The notes under the pieces are model-generated. The model saw nothing but the letters and a program-made list of their open reading frames with translations, did no database searches and was not told the DNA's origin. A stretch of 64,000 nt of DNA from Callipepla californica brunnescens (Eukaryota; Chordata; Aves; Galliformes; Odontophoridae). The stretch is taken from contig JALIRH010000030.1 in NCBI GenBank assembly GCA_023055505.1, positions 4,398,001 through 4,462,000 of the forward strand. Direction: 5' to 3'. Position numbers and translations under genes: made by a program. Each line of letters starts with the position of its first letter. Position 1 is the stretch's first letter. This document shows, piece by piece, positions 12,181-25,162 of the stretch.

Positions 12181-13196
12181 CAGTACAGGAGCTGAAATAT
12201 TTCCCATGATTTTATTTTCTTTCTGGAATGCTACATTCTGATGGAAGGTAACAGCAGGGGGCTGATTATGAACAGTGTCTCTGGGAATGCCCAGGGCTAA
12301 TGCTTATTTCTTTATTTATATAATTTGACCAAGATTTATTAATCCACTTTCAGAGATTTGATTGCAAATTTAGCTTCTGTTCCCTGTTCCTGTCTATTTC
12401 TGTTTTCCTTTCTTTCATATTTAGCTTCCAAACCTGGCATTTTGCACGTAACACCTCTCCCCTTACATCCTTGTGTGGCCCCTTGTGACTTTGACATTTG
12501 TCACAGATGGATCCAAACTCAGTATGCGATTCGAATCGACAGAGCAGCAGGACTATATTCATTGATATACAACAGATACGCTGTAGTGCATTAACAGCCC
12601 GTTAACAAGATTGGATTACACACACAACTACCGGAGACCCTCCCATTGATTCATGAGTCTCAGAGTGGTCCCATTTTCTGTCTCAACTCCTGAACACACA
12701 GAAAGAAGGAGCCTTTATGGACCTGGATCCACTTCTATTGCCAGACTTGTTCACGGCTTTGTGTGTAAAGAAGCATATGAGCACAGTCTCAGACATAACC
12801 TTAGGGAAGGTCACAAAGCTCCAAACTACGCGTGAGTCTCTTACAGCAGATCAGTATCTGCAAGGTGTCTGGACAAAAGGGGGTGAAGGATCTCTGCTAA
12901 AGTGTGACCTCGACCTGCTCTCTGCTTTGGGATGACTGTCTCCTTGTCATGCTTTGTCTTTAGTCCCCCGCTGTTCAACTCTCAGCTGTCAGTTCTTTCA
13001 GCCTCCCAGACTGTGATAGCTTTGTGATGATTACTGTCATATAGCCAGAGTGTTATGAGTGCTGTTGCTCACTGCCTTACTCTGCAGGGGATCATCCCCC
13101 AGACTGTGCCGTACAGGTGATCTAAGTTGGGCAGGGGTTGGACAGGGACTGCTGCATTCAGTCACAGCACTGCTGACTTTTCCCACGTATTTGCAG
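12181..13196 (+). other. Gene B first intron, conserved part
   Basis: Noncoding sequence shared with the other copies (TTTGCACGTAACACCTCTCC and neighbouring blocks). It ends at an acceptor, ATTTGCAG, before the 82-bp exon at 13197-13278. Confidence 0.5.
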
Positions 13197-13254
13197 GATT
13201 CCGTTCAACTTCTGCCTTCCACCCGTGATCATCCCAGCCTGCAGGAGAGCAGCA

Positions 13255-14951
<1,697 letters not shown>

Positions 14952-15310
14952 GAACCTTCAGAAGCAGTTCCAGCCACATTTCCTACCAGCACATGCACAC
15001 TGCAGACAGAGCCTGCAATGCCCCAGACATGGAATAGCTTCAACCAGAGCCACAGCCTGGTTACCCACTGTGGCTGTGTGTGGTGATGAACCACACAGTT
15101 CCCTTGTCCTAAATGCAGGTTGAGATCCAACAACAGCTCCAACCTCATCAGGTAGAAAGGGATCCACTCAGGTCAGGGACCACAGAAATGCCAGCACTGC
15201 AGGAAGAGCTCCATCCAGAGCTCTGTCCACACTGAATGTTGCCCAGTGCTCGTGAGGGGAATGCCCTGCAAGCGTCTGTGCTGCAGGAAGAATTTCTCCC
15301 AGGGCTGAAT
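14952..15310 (+). other. Fossil zinc fingers downstream of gene B
   Basis: Continuation of the finger array as relics, including SFNQSHSLVTH-type and CQHCRKS-type pieces and the TGCTGCAGGAAGAATTTCTC end. It is aligned with the relics after genes A, C, D and E. Confidence 0.5.
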
Positions 15311-16754
15311 TCTCATTTCTCATTGGAAAAGTCCCCAGCTCAAAGACCTTGAGAATGCTGGAGACCTCAGCATGAGGGAGACCCAATGCTTCTCCCCTAT
15401 AGGATGAGTTTCCTAAGGAGATGGCTTTTTCTGGTACCCTCTGCAGAAGGGAATTATCCCAGGAGTTTCAGATCGCCTTTCCTTGCTAACAAAAGATATT
15501 CTCTCACCATGTCTGCTTCTCTCCTCTGCTCTTCCTGCAATCTGAATTTTGATTCCACCTCCTAAGGAAAATCAGCTGTGTACGGATGCTCTGTGTGTCT
15601 GTGTGCATGTTCTGCTCTCAGAAGTTTCTGAGTGCACTGAGGAATGAAATACATGTGTCAGGAAAGCAGTAACTTGGCTCGTGGAATTTCTCTGAAAATA
15701 AGCTGTAGTTGATGGGGAAGGAGGTGAATAAAGTAGGAGAGTTGTTCTGGAGCTTTTGTCACTGTAGCCTTGCTTATTGTTCTAAAAATAAAAGACCGCA
15801 TGTGGATTGAGGAATGGTAGAAGGAAGTTTGATTTTGGTGCTGACTCCAGTCCACTGCTTTCATCGCAGGGAGGCATTTCTTTCACACAGGGTGCACAAG
15901 CAGCTTATCCCCGCAGCACAGAGGTCTCAGAGTGTTCTCCAGTGCATGCTTGCCTCTACTCTGAGCTTGAAGGTCTTTGCTTTGACCTTGGTTAAGGGTC
16001 TGCAAGACGTCCTGCAGTAGGGTCACCACATTTGCTCGGCTCAGTTCAATCAGCTGTGTTCAGTCCCCCCAGCCAACTGTAAGGAGATGATTCTTGCAGT
16101 TCTTGCTTCCTCCATCTCAGGGAGCAGGGGCCTGGTGTAGTGCAGGAGAGGTAGAGCAGAGCCCTGGGGGTTGGTGGAACACAAAGCAGCAAGGGAAATG
16201 CGTGGGGAAGAAGCAAGCACCTGGGAGGCTGTGTAATCCCTAGCAAGTAGAGACAGCAGCCCAGCCAGGAGCTGTAGTGATTAACTGATCACCTGCATCC
16301 TATTAATTCCTGTCCTATGTCCTTGCTCATGTGTTTCCCCATTCCTTTCAGGTTTCCCCAAGAAGCATTCTGACTATTTTGTGCCAAGGCACAGATGGAG
16401 TTGAACTTGGCAACGGATGTATAAAATAACAAGGGGTTCTACAGGAACTTAGGCACAGTGAGACAGACCAAGGAGAGTGTTCCCCCTCTGATAAATGAAG
16501 ATGGAGAACTGGCTTCCTCAGTGCTTTGCCTTGGTCTTCACTTTTGGCCAGGCTCCTTTGTTTCTGCCAGGACCCTGGTCCTACAGGTGTGGGTGAGAGG
16601 TCCAGATTCCATCCCATTATCAACAGTGGAACAAGTTGGAGCCAGTCTCTGACCACCTTCTCCTCAACCTACATCAGTCCCATACATCAATAACTTTTTC
16701 AAGTCAAGATGTAGAAAACCCCACTTCTCTTTCCTCTTCCAACACACTCCTATC
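15311..16754 (+). other. Gene B 3' flank
   Basis: Noncoding and shared with the other copies. It holds the conserved GTGAATAAAGTAGG signal and the GGAGCAGGGGCCTGGTGTAG stretch. A GAGCTTGAAGGTC block is also kept. No conserved ORF was seen. Confidence 0.5.
15727..15732 (+). terminator. Candidate polyadenylation signal, gene B
   Basis: AATAAA in the context GGTGAATAAAGTAGGAGAG, conserved at the same distance after all five genes. Confidence 0.45.
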
Positions 16755-16925
16755 AAAGTCGACACTGGAAATTCTTCCTCGAGAGGCTGTTGTCCCATGA
16801 CATCTGGAGTTCAAGGGACATTTGGTTAATGCCGTACATAATGTCCTTTAACTTTTGGTTAGCCCTGAAATAGGTAGAAAGTTGGACTAGGTGATCTGTG
16901 AAACTCACTTCCAACTGTAATATAT
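16755..16925 (+). mobile_element. CR1 LINE 3'-end fragment (mirror of 1075-1240)
   Basis: Same CR1 fragment as in the left palindrome arm, in opposite orientation, with GTTGGACTAGGTGATCTGTG visible directly. It was duplicated with the gene, not inserted separately. Confidence 0.65.
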
Positions 16926-17095
16926 ATTTACATCTAATATGGTTGTGAAAATCTGTATTCATACCAAATGTAAATGTCATTATTTTGCTGCTATGTGAAC
17001 ATGCCTAATGGAAAATTAATCATGAGAGCACATAGACAACCCTCAATTCTTCTATAAGGGAAGAGTTAGTTATTATACACCTATTACACAGAGAT

Positions 17096-17861
17096 TTTCT
17101 TCTTAATCAGTTTTGATTGATGCCTAACATCTTGATTCAGGGGTTGATTCAGTTACCATCAAAGAGGTGGCCGCTGCCTTCGCTATTCTCTGATGTACTT
17201 CATGCCCTTGTGTGGGACTCGGGACTGTGACCCAGGACGTATGGGAGCCCACCTGGAGCAAGATATTGTCGACAGGCAGAGCAGATCAAGGCAACAGAGT
17301 GTGGACAAATGATTTCTCTCTGTTGATGAGAAACTGAATTCTGGGCAAGCACACCGTAGGTGCCCAAAGTCAGATGAAATCACTGTCAAGACTGAGTGCC
17401 TCTATAATGCAGTAAAAATTAATTTGTTCCACAGAGAATGAATAATGAGTGGGTCTAGATGTAGAGGGGGAGAGGGGAGAAGAGTGGAAACACTTTTGTT
17501 TCTTGTTATTTCTTATTAATATCCTTTCCTTTTGGCTGCCTTGCTGAAAATCTCTGAAATTGGCAACATAATTTGGCTTGCTGGGCCCTTATTCATATTG
17601 AGGTGCTTTGTGGCGCCACATTCCTGAACTGCAGATCCTGAACATTTGAGCAAGCCTGTAAAACCCTGAAGTCAGAAGCACAGCCCAAGTATGTGAGGGT
17701 GTTAGCAGGCCCTGCCAAGAGCCGTCACTGAAGAGATGATAGAGGACATGAAAAGGGGAGTTTGTTTGTGAGGGCTGGTGAAGCAGGAAATTGCATGCAT
17801 AAGACAGAGGTCAAAAATCAAATGAGGAGGTGGCTCTGAAAGCTCTTGATGCATTTAATTC
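17096..17861. other. Unassigned sequence between palindrome A/B and ERV
   Basis: No convincing ORF, repeat end or RNA gene was found in this 0.77 kb. It has no counterpart that I noticed elsewhere in the window. Confidence 0.4.
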
Positions 17862-18798
17862 AGCAACGATCTGAGGAGGAAAGCTAATTTACTAAATAAG
17901 ATATCAGAAACTATAATAACACAATATAATACAATATAATTGGAATTGAGGCTAATGAATCAAATAAAATGAGCAAGAGAGAGAGTGTCCGATAAACCGA
18001 AGGCCTTACGCTAACGCTGAAGGCGATACGGCAGCGAGCACCCACTGCTGAGTCGATCCCAAAGGAAAGAGAGCGTCCCGTGATCGCTGAGGGTTTTTAT
18101 CTGTTCCCTCTGAGCGGAAAACACGTAAAAATACAAAGCATCGCAAAGTCCTCTGGGGAATGTAGTGCTTCTTCTCTTCTGAGACAGGTATACCTGGAAT
18201 TATCAATGATCTATGGAGCTGGAGTATTAGCTCTTTAACTCTTAATGCAATACATGATGTTATGATGTGGAATACCAGTACCAAAAATCATAAAACCATG
18301 ACATTCCACCCCTTATACCACATGACTACAACATTCTTGATACATACAGAAAAACAATGATTAACATGCATTAGATACACACACACATAACATATATACA
18401 AGTATATACATGGAATTACTGACTGCACTCCCCCAACATCAAATTCCCTTGTGGTACACACTGAACATCCCCATTCTTCTGCATCACCCACCAAGTGGAC
18501 CCAGGTCCCTGAGCAAAGACAGTTCCACGGAGAGTTTTGCCCTTCCCAGAAGCTGGAAGGACCCATACCGCTTTCCCCAACATGTTCTTCACATGTACTA
18601 CAGGGACCTTATCTCCCTCTACAGTAGGTAGGGAGCTGGATTGGGCAGGACCATCGCGACTGATGGATCCTCGGGTGTTGACCAACCAGGTGGCTTCTGA
18701 CAGATTTTTCTCCCAGTGCTTAAATGTTCCGCCACCCATTTCTTTCAACATGGTTTTTAGCTACCCATTGTATCTTTCAATCTTTCCGGAAGCTGGTG
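17862..18798 (-). mobile_element. Truncated ERV 3' end: integrase C-terminus plus LTR
   Basis: On the minus strand, integrase C-terminal coding (ORF ending at 18416, with GGGTFKHWEKNL and WLVNTRGS) is followed by an LTR from 18303 to 17862. The LTR is the subtype with an extra CTAATACTCCAGCTCCATAG segment, as in the solo LTR at 31600, and lacks its final 90 bp or so. The pol side ends at 18798, where the plus-strand provirus starts four bases later. No env lies between integrase and LTR. Confidence 0.8.
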
Positions 18799-18802
18799 CG
18801 TG

Positions 18803-19227
18803 TGTTGTGGTTTTGTGGTTTTGATGTCAGTATTCCACATCAGAACATCATGCAGGCCGTTAAGGAGTTAATGCTGTGGGAGCAGGGGGGGGCGGAGCTC
18901 CGCACCACACGCGGGGCCCACGCTTTTTGTGGCGCATGCTGTCGGGGCGGCCGTGAGGAGTTCAGCACGTGTAATGTAAGCTCCCAGTTTTCTGGTTTGG
19001 AAATTTTGTCTCTCTCTCTCAATTGTTCAATTTCATTAGATTTAGTAAAGTTACCGTTCCTTCTCAGATCGTGCCGTTGTGTTTTGTTTTTTTCCCTACA
19101 TACCCTCTATTCTCTCTGTTTTCCCCCTCCCCCTGGAGCGCGCGGCCACGGGGCAGTTTATTTTCCGTTCCCTTTTTTTCCCTTCTTGGTTCCCCCTTGG
19201 GTTACTGTCACGGATAACACCGTGACA
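18803..19227 (+). repeat. 5' LTR, divergent subtype
   Basis: Starts TGTTGTGG and ends CCGTGACA. It shares the ATTCCACATCAGAACATCATG and CTCAGATCGTGCCG blocks with the other LTRs, but has its own GC-rich middle (GGGGGGGGCGGAGCTC region) instead of the GATAAAAA box region. Confidence 0.8.
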
Positions 19228-19233
19228 CATTAT

Positions 19234-19251
19234 TGGTGGAGAATGCGGGCA
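19234..19251 (+). other. Primer-binding site, matches tRNA-Ala
   Basis: TGGTGGAGAATGCGGGCA, six bases after the LTR, complements the 3' end of an alanine tRNA (GCCCGCATTCTCCACCA, from knowledge of vertebrate tRNA-Ala-AGC variants). Eighteen bases is a normal primer-site length. Confidence 0.65.
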
Positions 19252-19608
19252 ATGCAGTATTTGTACCCCACTGTAAAACTGGTGCTGAGTGGACGGAGGG
19301 TTTTCATGTACCTTGGAGCATGTTGGCGTCTTTTTAAGCTCCTCATGTTCAGCACTGGAGTCATGTATGCATACAGCTGCTTTAGTGTGCTGATGGGGTT
19401 ACCCCCTTCCTGCCTAAACACCCTGACTAATATGACAGATTATACAGCATTTGGATTGGTTTCCAGGTACTCTTTTCAAGTTTTTACCTATGTTCAAGAT
19501 GTCAGCCTGGCAACTGTGTTATCCATTTTTCTGCATGTACTCTCTGTAACAGTCATTTACATCCTGTGTAGGAAGCCTTCCTCAGAACCAGAGAGTGTTG
19601 AATGGTAG
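19252..19608 (+). CDS. Small hydrophobic ORF upstream of gag
   Basis: A 118-codon ORF starts next to the primer site; an in-frame ATG at 19243 lies inside that site. It has two or three hydrophobic stretches, roughly residues 18-50 (VFMYLGACW, LLMFSTGVMYAY) and 90-112 (SLATVLSIFLHVLSVTVIYIL), ending in a charged tail. I recognise no family. It could be a leader peptide, a membrane protein special to this lineage, or chance. It is the only open stretch between primer site and gag. The other long copy, at 61195-64000, leaves the window before this position, so conservation cannot be tested here. Confidence 0.35.
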   Translation: MQYLYPTVKLVLSGRRVFMYLGACWRLFKLLMFSTGVMYAYSCFSVLMGLPPSCLNTLTNMTDYTAFGLVSRYSFQVFTYVQDVSLATVLSIFLHVLSVTVIYILCRKPSSEPESVEW

Positions 19609-19932
19609 GGAAGGTGGGAAAAAATAGGAAAGAAATTAGAAGCGTGGGGAACCCCGGTGCTGTGTGATTTTGATCTTGAGCACCTGCGGGATCCTGAGAA
19701 ATTCAGTGAGTGTTTAGGTAAGGAGTCATGTGACTCAGGGAGATCTGAGAAGGAACGGACTGTTTGGGGCTTGGCTTGTGCTTATTGAGCTATAATTGAT
19801 ATTCTGGAGAGAAATGGTTTCCAAACCGAGGTTCAGAGCAAAAATGAAAACCTTGAGGTTAAACGTGACCAGTCACAGGAAGCACTGGCATCTGTGTCGG
19901 CTGCCCCTGTGGAAGGCCAGAAATGGAAATGA

Positions 19933-21182
19933 GTGTCCTCGCGGCTAGAACGGAAAGAAGAAGAAGCAGAGAAAAAAAAGGAAGATCCAGGTGAGGGCCC
20001 TCCTCAGCACCACCACCACCACCACCACCTAAAAAGGCCACTAAGGAAGGTGAGAGACATGGAGACGACAGAGATGAGAAAGAAGAGGAAGATCCAGGTG
20101 AGGAGCCCTCCTCAGCACCACCACCACCACCACCTAGAAAGGCCACTAATAAAAGTGTGAGACATGGAGAGGACAGTGATAATGAAGAAATCACCATAAC
20201 CACTATTCGTTGGCCCCTAAGGATGACTGAAATCCAGGGTTCAAGAAAGGAGTTTGTACGGCGCTCAGATGAACCTATTGTCACCTGGTTGCTGCGGTGT
20301 TGGGACAACGGTGCCAGCAGCGTGTCCCTAGATGGCAACCAAGCCTGCCAACTGGGAAGCATTGCTCGAGACCCAGTTATCGACAGAGGGATTAGTAGAT
20401 GCGTGAGTGGAGTTGCTACCCTCTGGGAACGAGTACTAGTAGCTGAAAAGGAGAGATTTCCTTACAAAGACGATCTGGAGCCTAAGGTGGAAAGATGGAA
20501 TACTGTGGAGAAGGGCATCCAATTTTTGAGAGAAATGGCTGTAGTAGAGATGCTGTACGATCCTACTTTCGTCCCTAACAATCCACACCAGGACCGTGAT
20601 CCTGAGAAAGCATGGTGTAAAGCTGATGTATATCGGAAGCTCTCAAAAACAGCACCAGAAAGGTACGCAAGTACACTGGTAGCAACATTTAATATACTCG
20701 AGGGCCGAAACAGAAGACTCCCATTTCATGAAGCGGTTACTACACTTCAAAACTTTGAACAACAACTTCCACCATCACACGTTTCCATTGCAGCTGTATC
20801 AACGGTAGCAGGAGAAGTCAGTGACATAAAGAAGATACTGAAAATGATACTGGAGGAATTGTCCTTACTGATGAACAGGGATGGACCTGTGTCAGTATCA
20901 GAAACACCGGATGAAGACGGGGATGATCCAAAGAATCTGATGGAGAAACTGATCAAACTGATAAAAGTCTCAGCCATCAAAGGCAACCGCCTCTCTGCTC
21001 GAGCAGATGACAGCAGTAACTTCATGTCGCGTGTGTCCATGTGGAGCTTCTTACGAGAAAATGGAGAGGACATGAAGAAGTGGCATAAAAAACCCACCCC
21101 TGCACTACGAGCACGTGTGAGAGAATTACAGCAGAGATCAGCCACCAATGAAATTGCTCCGGTCACCACAGGTAACCAATAG
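19933..21182 (+). pseudogene. ERV gag
   Basis: The main frame is open from 19995 to the TAG at 21180-21182. The start region is damaged: a 1-base loss in the first of two tandem repeat units (about 19981-20155) throws the upstream part into another frame. In gag frame the repeats encode acidic stretches and proline runs (PSSAPPPPPP); in the shifted frame the same bases read as histidine runs. The conserved body starts near MTEIQGSRKEF (20223) and runs to NQ, matching the gag at 63011-63970 closely. It contains no CCHC knuckle that I can see. The role would be capsid and particle structure. Protease follows in the same frame after the TAG. Confidence 0.75.
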
Positions 21183-22438
21183 AGGGGCCCTGCCCTCAGC
21201 CAGGGGAGGGAAAGGGATAATAGAGTGTATTGGACTGTGTGGATTCGATGGCCTGGCACATTAGAGCCACAAAAATATAAGGCACTGGTGGACACTGGTG
21301 CACAGTGCACTCTAACGCCTTCGAGTTATAAAGGGACAGAATTGATTTATATTTCTGGAGTGACTGGGGGCTCTCAGGAATTGTCTGTGTTGGAGGCAGA
21401 AATAAGCCTCACCGGTAAAGACTGGCAGAAACATTGTATAGTGACTGGACACGGGGCTCCATGCATACTCGGTATTGATTATCTTAGAAGGGGACATTTC
21501 AAGGATCCCAAGGAATACCGATGGGCTTTTTGGAATAGCTGCTGTAGATGCTGACAACATTTAGCAGCTGTCTGTTTTACCCGGCCTGTCAGAAGATCCG
21601 TCTGTTGTGGGGGTACTGAAAGTAAAAGAGCAGCAGGTACCAATTGCTATGAAAACAGTGCACAGATGGCAGTACCGCACCAACAGGGATTCCTTGCTCC
21701 CCATTCATAATTTGATCCGTCAGTTAGAGAGCCAGGGAGTGATCAGCAAAACCCACTTACTGTTTAACAGCCCCATATGGCCGGTACGTAAGTCTAATGG
21801 AGAATGGAGGCTGACGGTAGATTACCGTGGTCTGAATGAAGTCACGCCCCCACTGAGCGCTGCTGTGCCAGATATGTTGGAGCTGCAATATGAACTGGAG
21901 TCAAAAGCAGCCAAGTGGTATGCTACCATTGACATTGCCAATGCATTCTTCTCTATTCCTTTGGCCACAGAGTGCAGACCACAGTTTGCTTTCACGTGGA
22001 GGGGCATTCAGTACACCTGGAACCGTTTGCCCCAGGGGTGGAAACACAGCCCAACCATTTGCCATGGGTTGATCCAGAGCACACTGGAACAGGGTGGGGC
22101 ACCTAAGCACCTCCAATATATTGATGACATTGTTGTGTGGGGTGATACAGCAGAAGAAGTTTTTAAAAAAGGAGAGCAAATAATCCAGATTCTTCTGGGT
22201 GCTGGTTTTGCTATCAAATGAAACAAAGTGAAGGGACCTGCCCAAGAAATTCAGTTCCTAGGAGTAAAATGGCAAGATGGGCGTCGTCACATCCCGGGAG
22301 ATGTGGTTGACAAAATCACCAGCATGTCACCACCAACAAGCAAAAAGGAGACACAGTCTTTTCTTGGTGTAGTAGGCTTTTGGAGGATGCATGTCCCAAA
22401 CTATAGCCTCATAGTAAGCCCCCTCTATCAGGTGACCT
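21183..22438 (+). pseudogene. ERV protease and reverse transcriptase (broken)
   Basis: Protease carries the aspartic site ALVDTGAQCTL and the later ILGIDYL flap-end motif. RT begins about 21607 with LLPIHN, has the finger and palm blocks WRLTVDYRGLNEV and FAFTWRG-QYTWNRLPQG, and a YIDD catalytic motif (the common YxDD). Breaks: one extra T in a T-run near 21527-21531 shifts protease out of frame with RT; TGA at 22219 replaces an Arg codon present in the 61754-62752 copy; TGA after QVT at 22438 is shared with that copy. Retroviral enzymes of this kind cut Gag-Pol and copy the RNA genome; this copy cannot. Confidence 0.85.
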
Positions 22439-22440
22439 GA

Positions 22441-24363
22441 AAGAAGAATAATTTTGCATGGGGTCCTGAACAGCAGCAGGCCTTTGAGCAGATTAAACAG
22501 GAGACAGCCCATGCTGTGGCCCTGGGGCCAGTACGGATGGGACAGGACATAAAGAACATCCTATACACTGCTGCCTGAGAGAAAGGCCCCACTTGGAGTG
22601 TGGCAAAGAGCCTATGGGGAGACCCGAGTCTGACCTCTGGGATTTTGGAGCAGAGTGTACAGGAGTTCGGAGGAGTGCTACACTCCAACTGAGAAGGAGA
22701 TCTTGGCAGCATACGAGGGAGTTCGGGCTGCCTCTGAAGTAATTGGCACTGAGACGCAGCTCCTCCAGGCACGTCAATTGCCAATGCTGAATTGGATGTT
22801 CAAAGGAAAGGTTCCCTCCACCCATCATGCTACCGATGCCACTTGGAGTAAGTGGATTGCACTGATTACTCAGCAAGCTCGGATGGGAAACCTCAGCCGT
22901 CCAGGGATGTTAGAGGAGATCATGGACTGGCCTGAAGGCAAGAAATTTGGAACAACACCAGCAGAGGAGGTACCACGCACAAAAGAGGCCCCACCATATA
23001 ATGAACTAACAGAAAATGAAAAGACATATGCCCTCTTTACTGATGGATCGTGTCGTATTGTTAGGAAACATTGCAGATGGAGGGCTGCTGTGTGGAGCCC
23101 CACACGACGAGTAGCAGAGGCCACTGAAGAAGGAGAATCGAGTCAATATGCAGAGGTAAAGGCTGTCCAACTGGCCTTAGATGTGGCTGAATGGGAGAGT
23201 TGGCCAATGCTGTATCTTCATACTGACTCTTGGATGGTGGCAAGCGCTTTATTGGGGTGGTTGCAGCAGTGGGAACAAAACAACTGGCAACAGAAGGGCA
23301 AACCTATCTGGGCTGCGGAACTGTGGTAAGACATTGCTGTCTGAACAAAAAGGTTGGGTGTAAAGGTGCGTCACATAGATGTTCATGTGCCCAGGAATCG
23401 AGCTACTGAAGAGCAGAAAAAGAACCATCAGGTAGATCAAGCAGCCAAAATTGAGGTGTCTCAAATAGACTTGGACTGGCAGAACAAAGGAGAGTTATGT
23501 TTAGCTCGGTGGGCCCATGAGACCTCAGGCCATCAAAAAGGGATGCAACATATAAGTGGCCTAGAGACCGAGGGGTGGACTTAAGTATGGGTGCCATTGC
23601 ACAGGTGATCCATGACTGTGATACATGTGCCATAATTAAACAGGCCAAGAGGATGAAACCTCTCTGGCAGGAAGGGCGATGGCAAAAGTATAAATATGGG
23701 GAGGTGTGGCAGGTTGATTATATCACCTTGCTGCGATCTCGCAATGGTAAGCGTTATGTGCTCACCATGGTGGAAGCAACCACTGGGTGGCTTGAAACAT
23801 ATGCAGTACCCCATGCTACCGCCCGAAACACCATTCTAGGTCTGGAGAAACAAGTCCTGTGGTGATATGGTACTCCAGAAAGAACTGAGTCTGATAATGG
23901 AAGTCATTTTAAAAATTCTCTTGTAAATACTTGGGCCAAAGATCATGGCATTGAGTGGATTTATCATATCCCCTATCATGCACCAGCTTCTGGTAAAATT
24001 GAAAGGTACAATGGATTGTTAAAAACAATGTTGAAAGCAATGGGTGGTGGAACATTTAAGCACTGGGAGAAAAATCTGTCAGAAGCCACCTGGTTGGTCA
24101 ACACTAGAGGATCCATCAGTCGCGATGGTCCTGCCCAATCCAGCTCTCTGCCTACTGTAGAGGGAGATAAGGTCCCTGTAGTACATGTAAAGAACATGTT
24201 GGGAAAAGCAGTTTGGGTCCTTCCAGCTTCTGGAGAGGGCAAACCTCTCCGTGGAACTGTCTTTGCTCAAGGACCTGGGTCTACCTGGTGGGTGATGCAG
24301 AAGAATGGGGATGTTCAATGTGTACCACAAGGGAATTTGATGTCTGGAGACCGCCTTCAGTAA
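22441..24363 (+). pseudogene. ERV RT connection, RNase H and integrase (broken)
   Basis: RNase H has ALFTDGSC with the first catalytic Asp and LHTDSWMV with another. Integrase shows an H-x4-H (HETSGH) then C-x2-C (CDTC) zinc site, the first core Asp in WQVDYI, the second in SDNGSHF, and the Glu in ASGKIERYNG, so D,D,E are all visible. The C-terminus ends in PQGNLMSG. Stops occur at IN residue VLW (TGA near 23863, shared with the 47469-49996 copy) and elsewhere. RNase H would remove template RNA and integrase would join DNA to the genome; neither is made whole here. Confidence 0.85.
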
Positions 24364-24475
24364 TTCTATGTATATACTTCTATATATATAGTGTGTGCGT
24401 GTATCTAATGCACGTTAATCATTGTTCTTCTGCATGTATCAAGCATGATATAGTGATGTGGAATAAGGGGTGTAA

Positions 24476-25008
24476 TGTCATGGTTTTATGATTTTTTGGT
24501 ACTGGTATTCTACATCATAACATCATGTAGTGCATTAAGAATCAAAGAGAACTACATTCCCCAGAGGACTTTGTAATGCTTTGTATTTTTTACGTGTTTT
24601 CCGCTCAGAGGGAACAGATAAAAACTCTCTGCGGTCACAGGATGTACTCTCTTTTCTCTAGGATCACTTAGGAGTGGGTGCTCGCTGCCATCCGCCTTCA
24701 GCGTTAGCGTAAGGCCTTCAGTTTATCGGGCACTCACTCTCTCTCTCTCTCTCTCTCTTACTCATTTTGCTTGATTCATTGGGCTTAATTCCAATTCTAT
24801 TGTATTATATTGTGTTATTTTACTTCCTAATATCTTATTTAATAAATTAGCTTTTCCTCCTCAGATCGTTGCCGCTGTTTTGTTTCGGGGCTCATCTCCT
24901 TTTTTCCCTTCTCCCTTTCCCCCTTCCCCTTGTCAGGGCTGTGGGCCTGTGGGTCTCCTTCCTCAGTTGTCGCAGAACCAGGCAGAACCAGCCCACAAAC
25001 CCTTGACA
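24476..25008 (+). repeat. 3' LTR of the long provirus
   Basis: Starts TGTCATGG, ends CCTTGACA. A GATAAAAA box lies near 24618 and AATAAATTAG near 24840 is a polyadenylation candidate. It is much closer to the solo LTR at 9862 and to the LTR at 47469-48000 than to its own partner at 18803. Confidence 0.88.
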
Positions 25009-25162
25009 TTTTTGGAATAGGAGAGTGTGAACGCAGTCCCCCACTATCACAAATTATGCAGTCGAGTTTCCCGCATTTGGGGAAATCACAGGGGTCAGCA
25101 CACCCAGAGAGCAGGGGATGAGCCTCGCCCTGGGAAAACCACCTGCCTGATTATGGTGTCTC

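Larger units (their letters stand above)
18803..25008 (+). mobile_element. Long ERV provirus, env-less, with mismatched LTRs
   Basis: Order: 5' LTR (18803-19227), primer site (19234-19251), small ORF, gag, protease, reverse transcriptase, RNase H, integrase, 3' LTR (24476-25008). Integrase ends at 24363, only about 110 bp before the LTR, so there is no room for env. That layout fits ERV-L-like elements; family assignment is inference. The two LTRs belong to different subtypes (425 against 533 bp) and the flanks (GCGTG and TTTTT) are not a target duplication. This is therefore a recombinant, not a simple insertion. Stops and frameshifts break gag and pol. Confidence 0.85.

Noticed and set aside
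24364..24475. Possible env gene between integrase and 3' LTR
   Set aside because: Only about 110 bp, with no ORF. The same short gap is present in the other copies, so the family has no env here.
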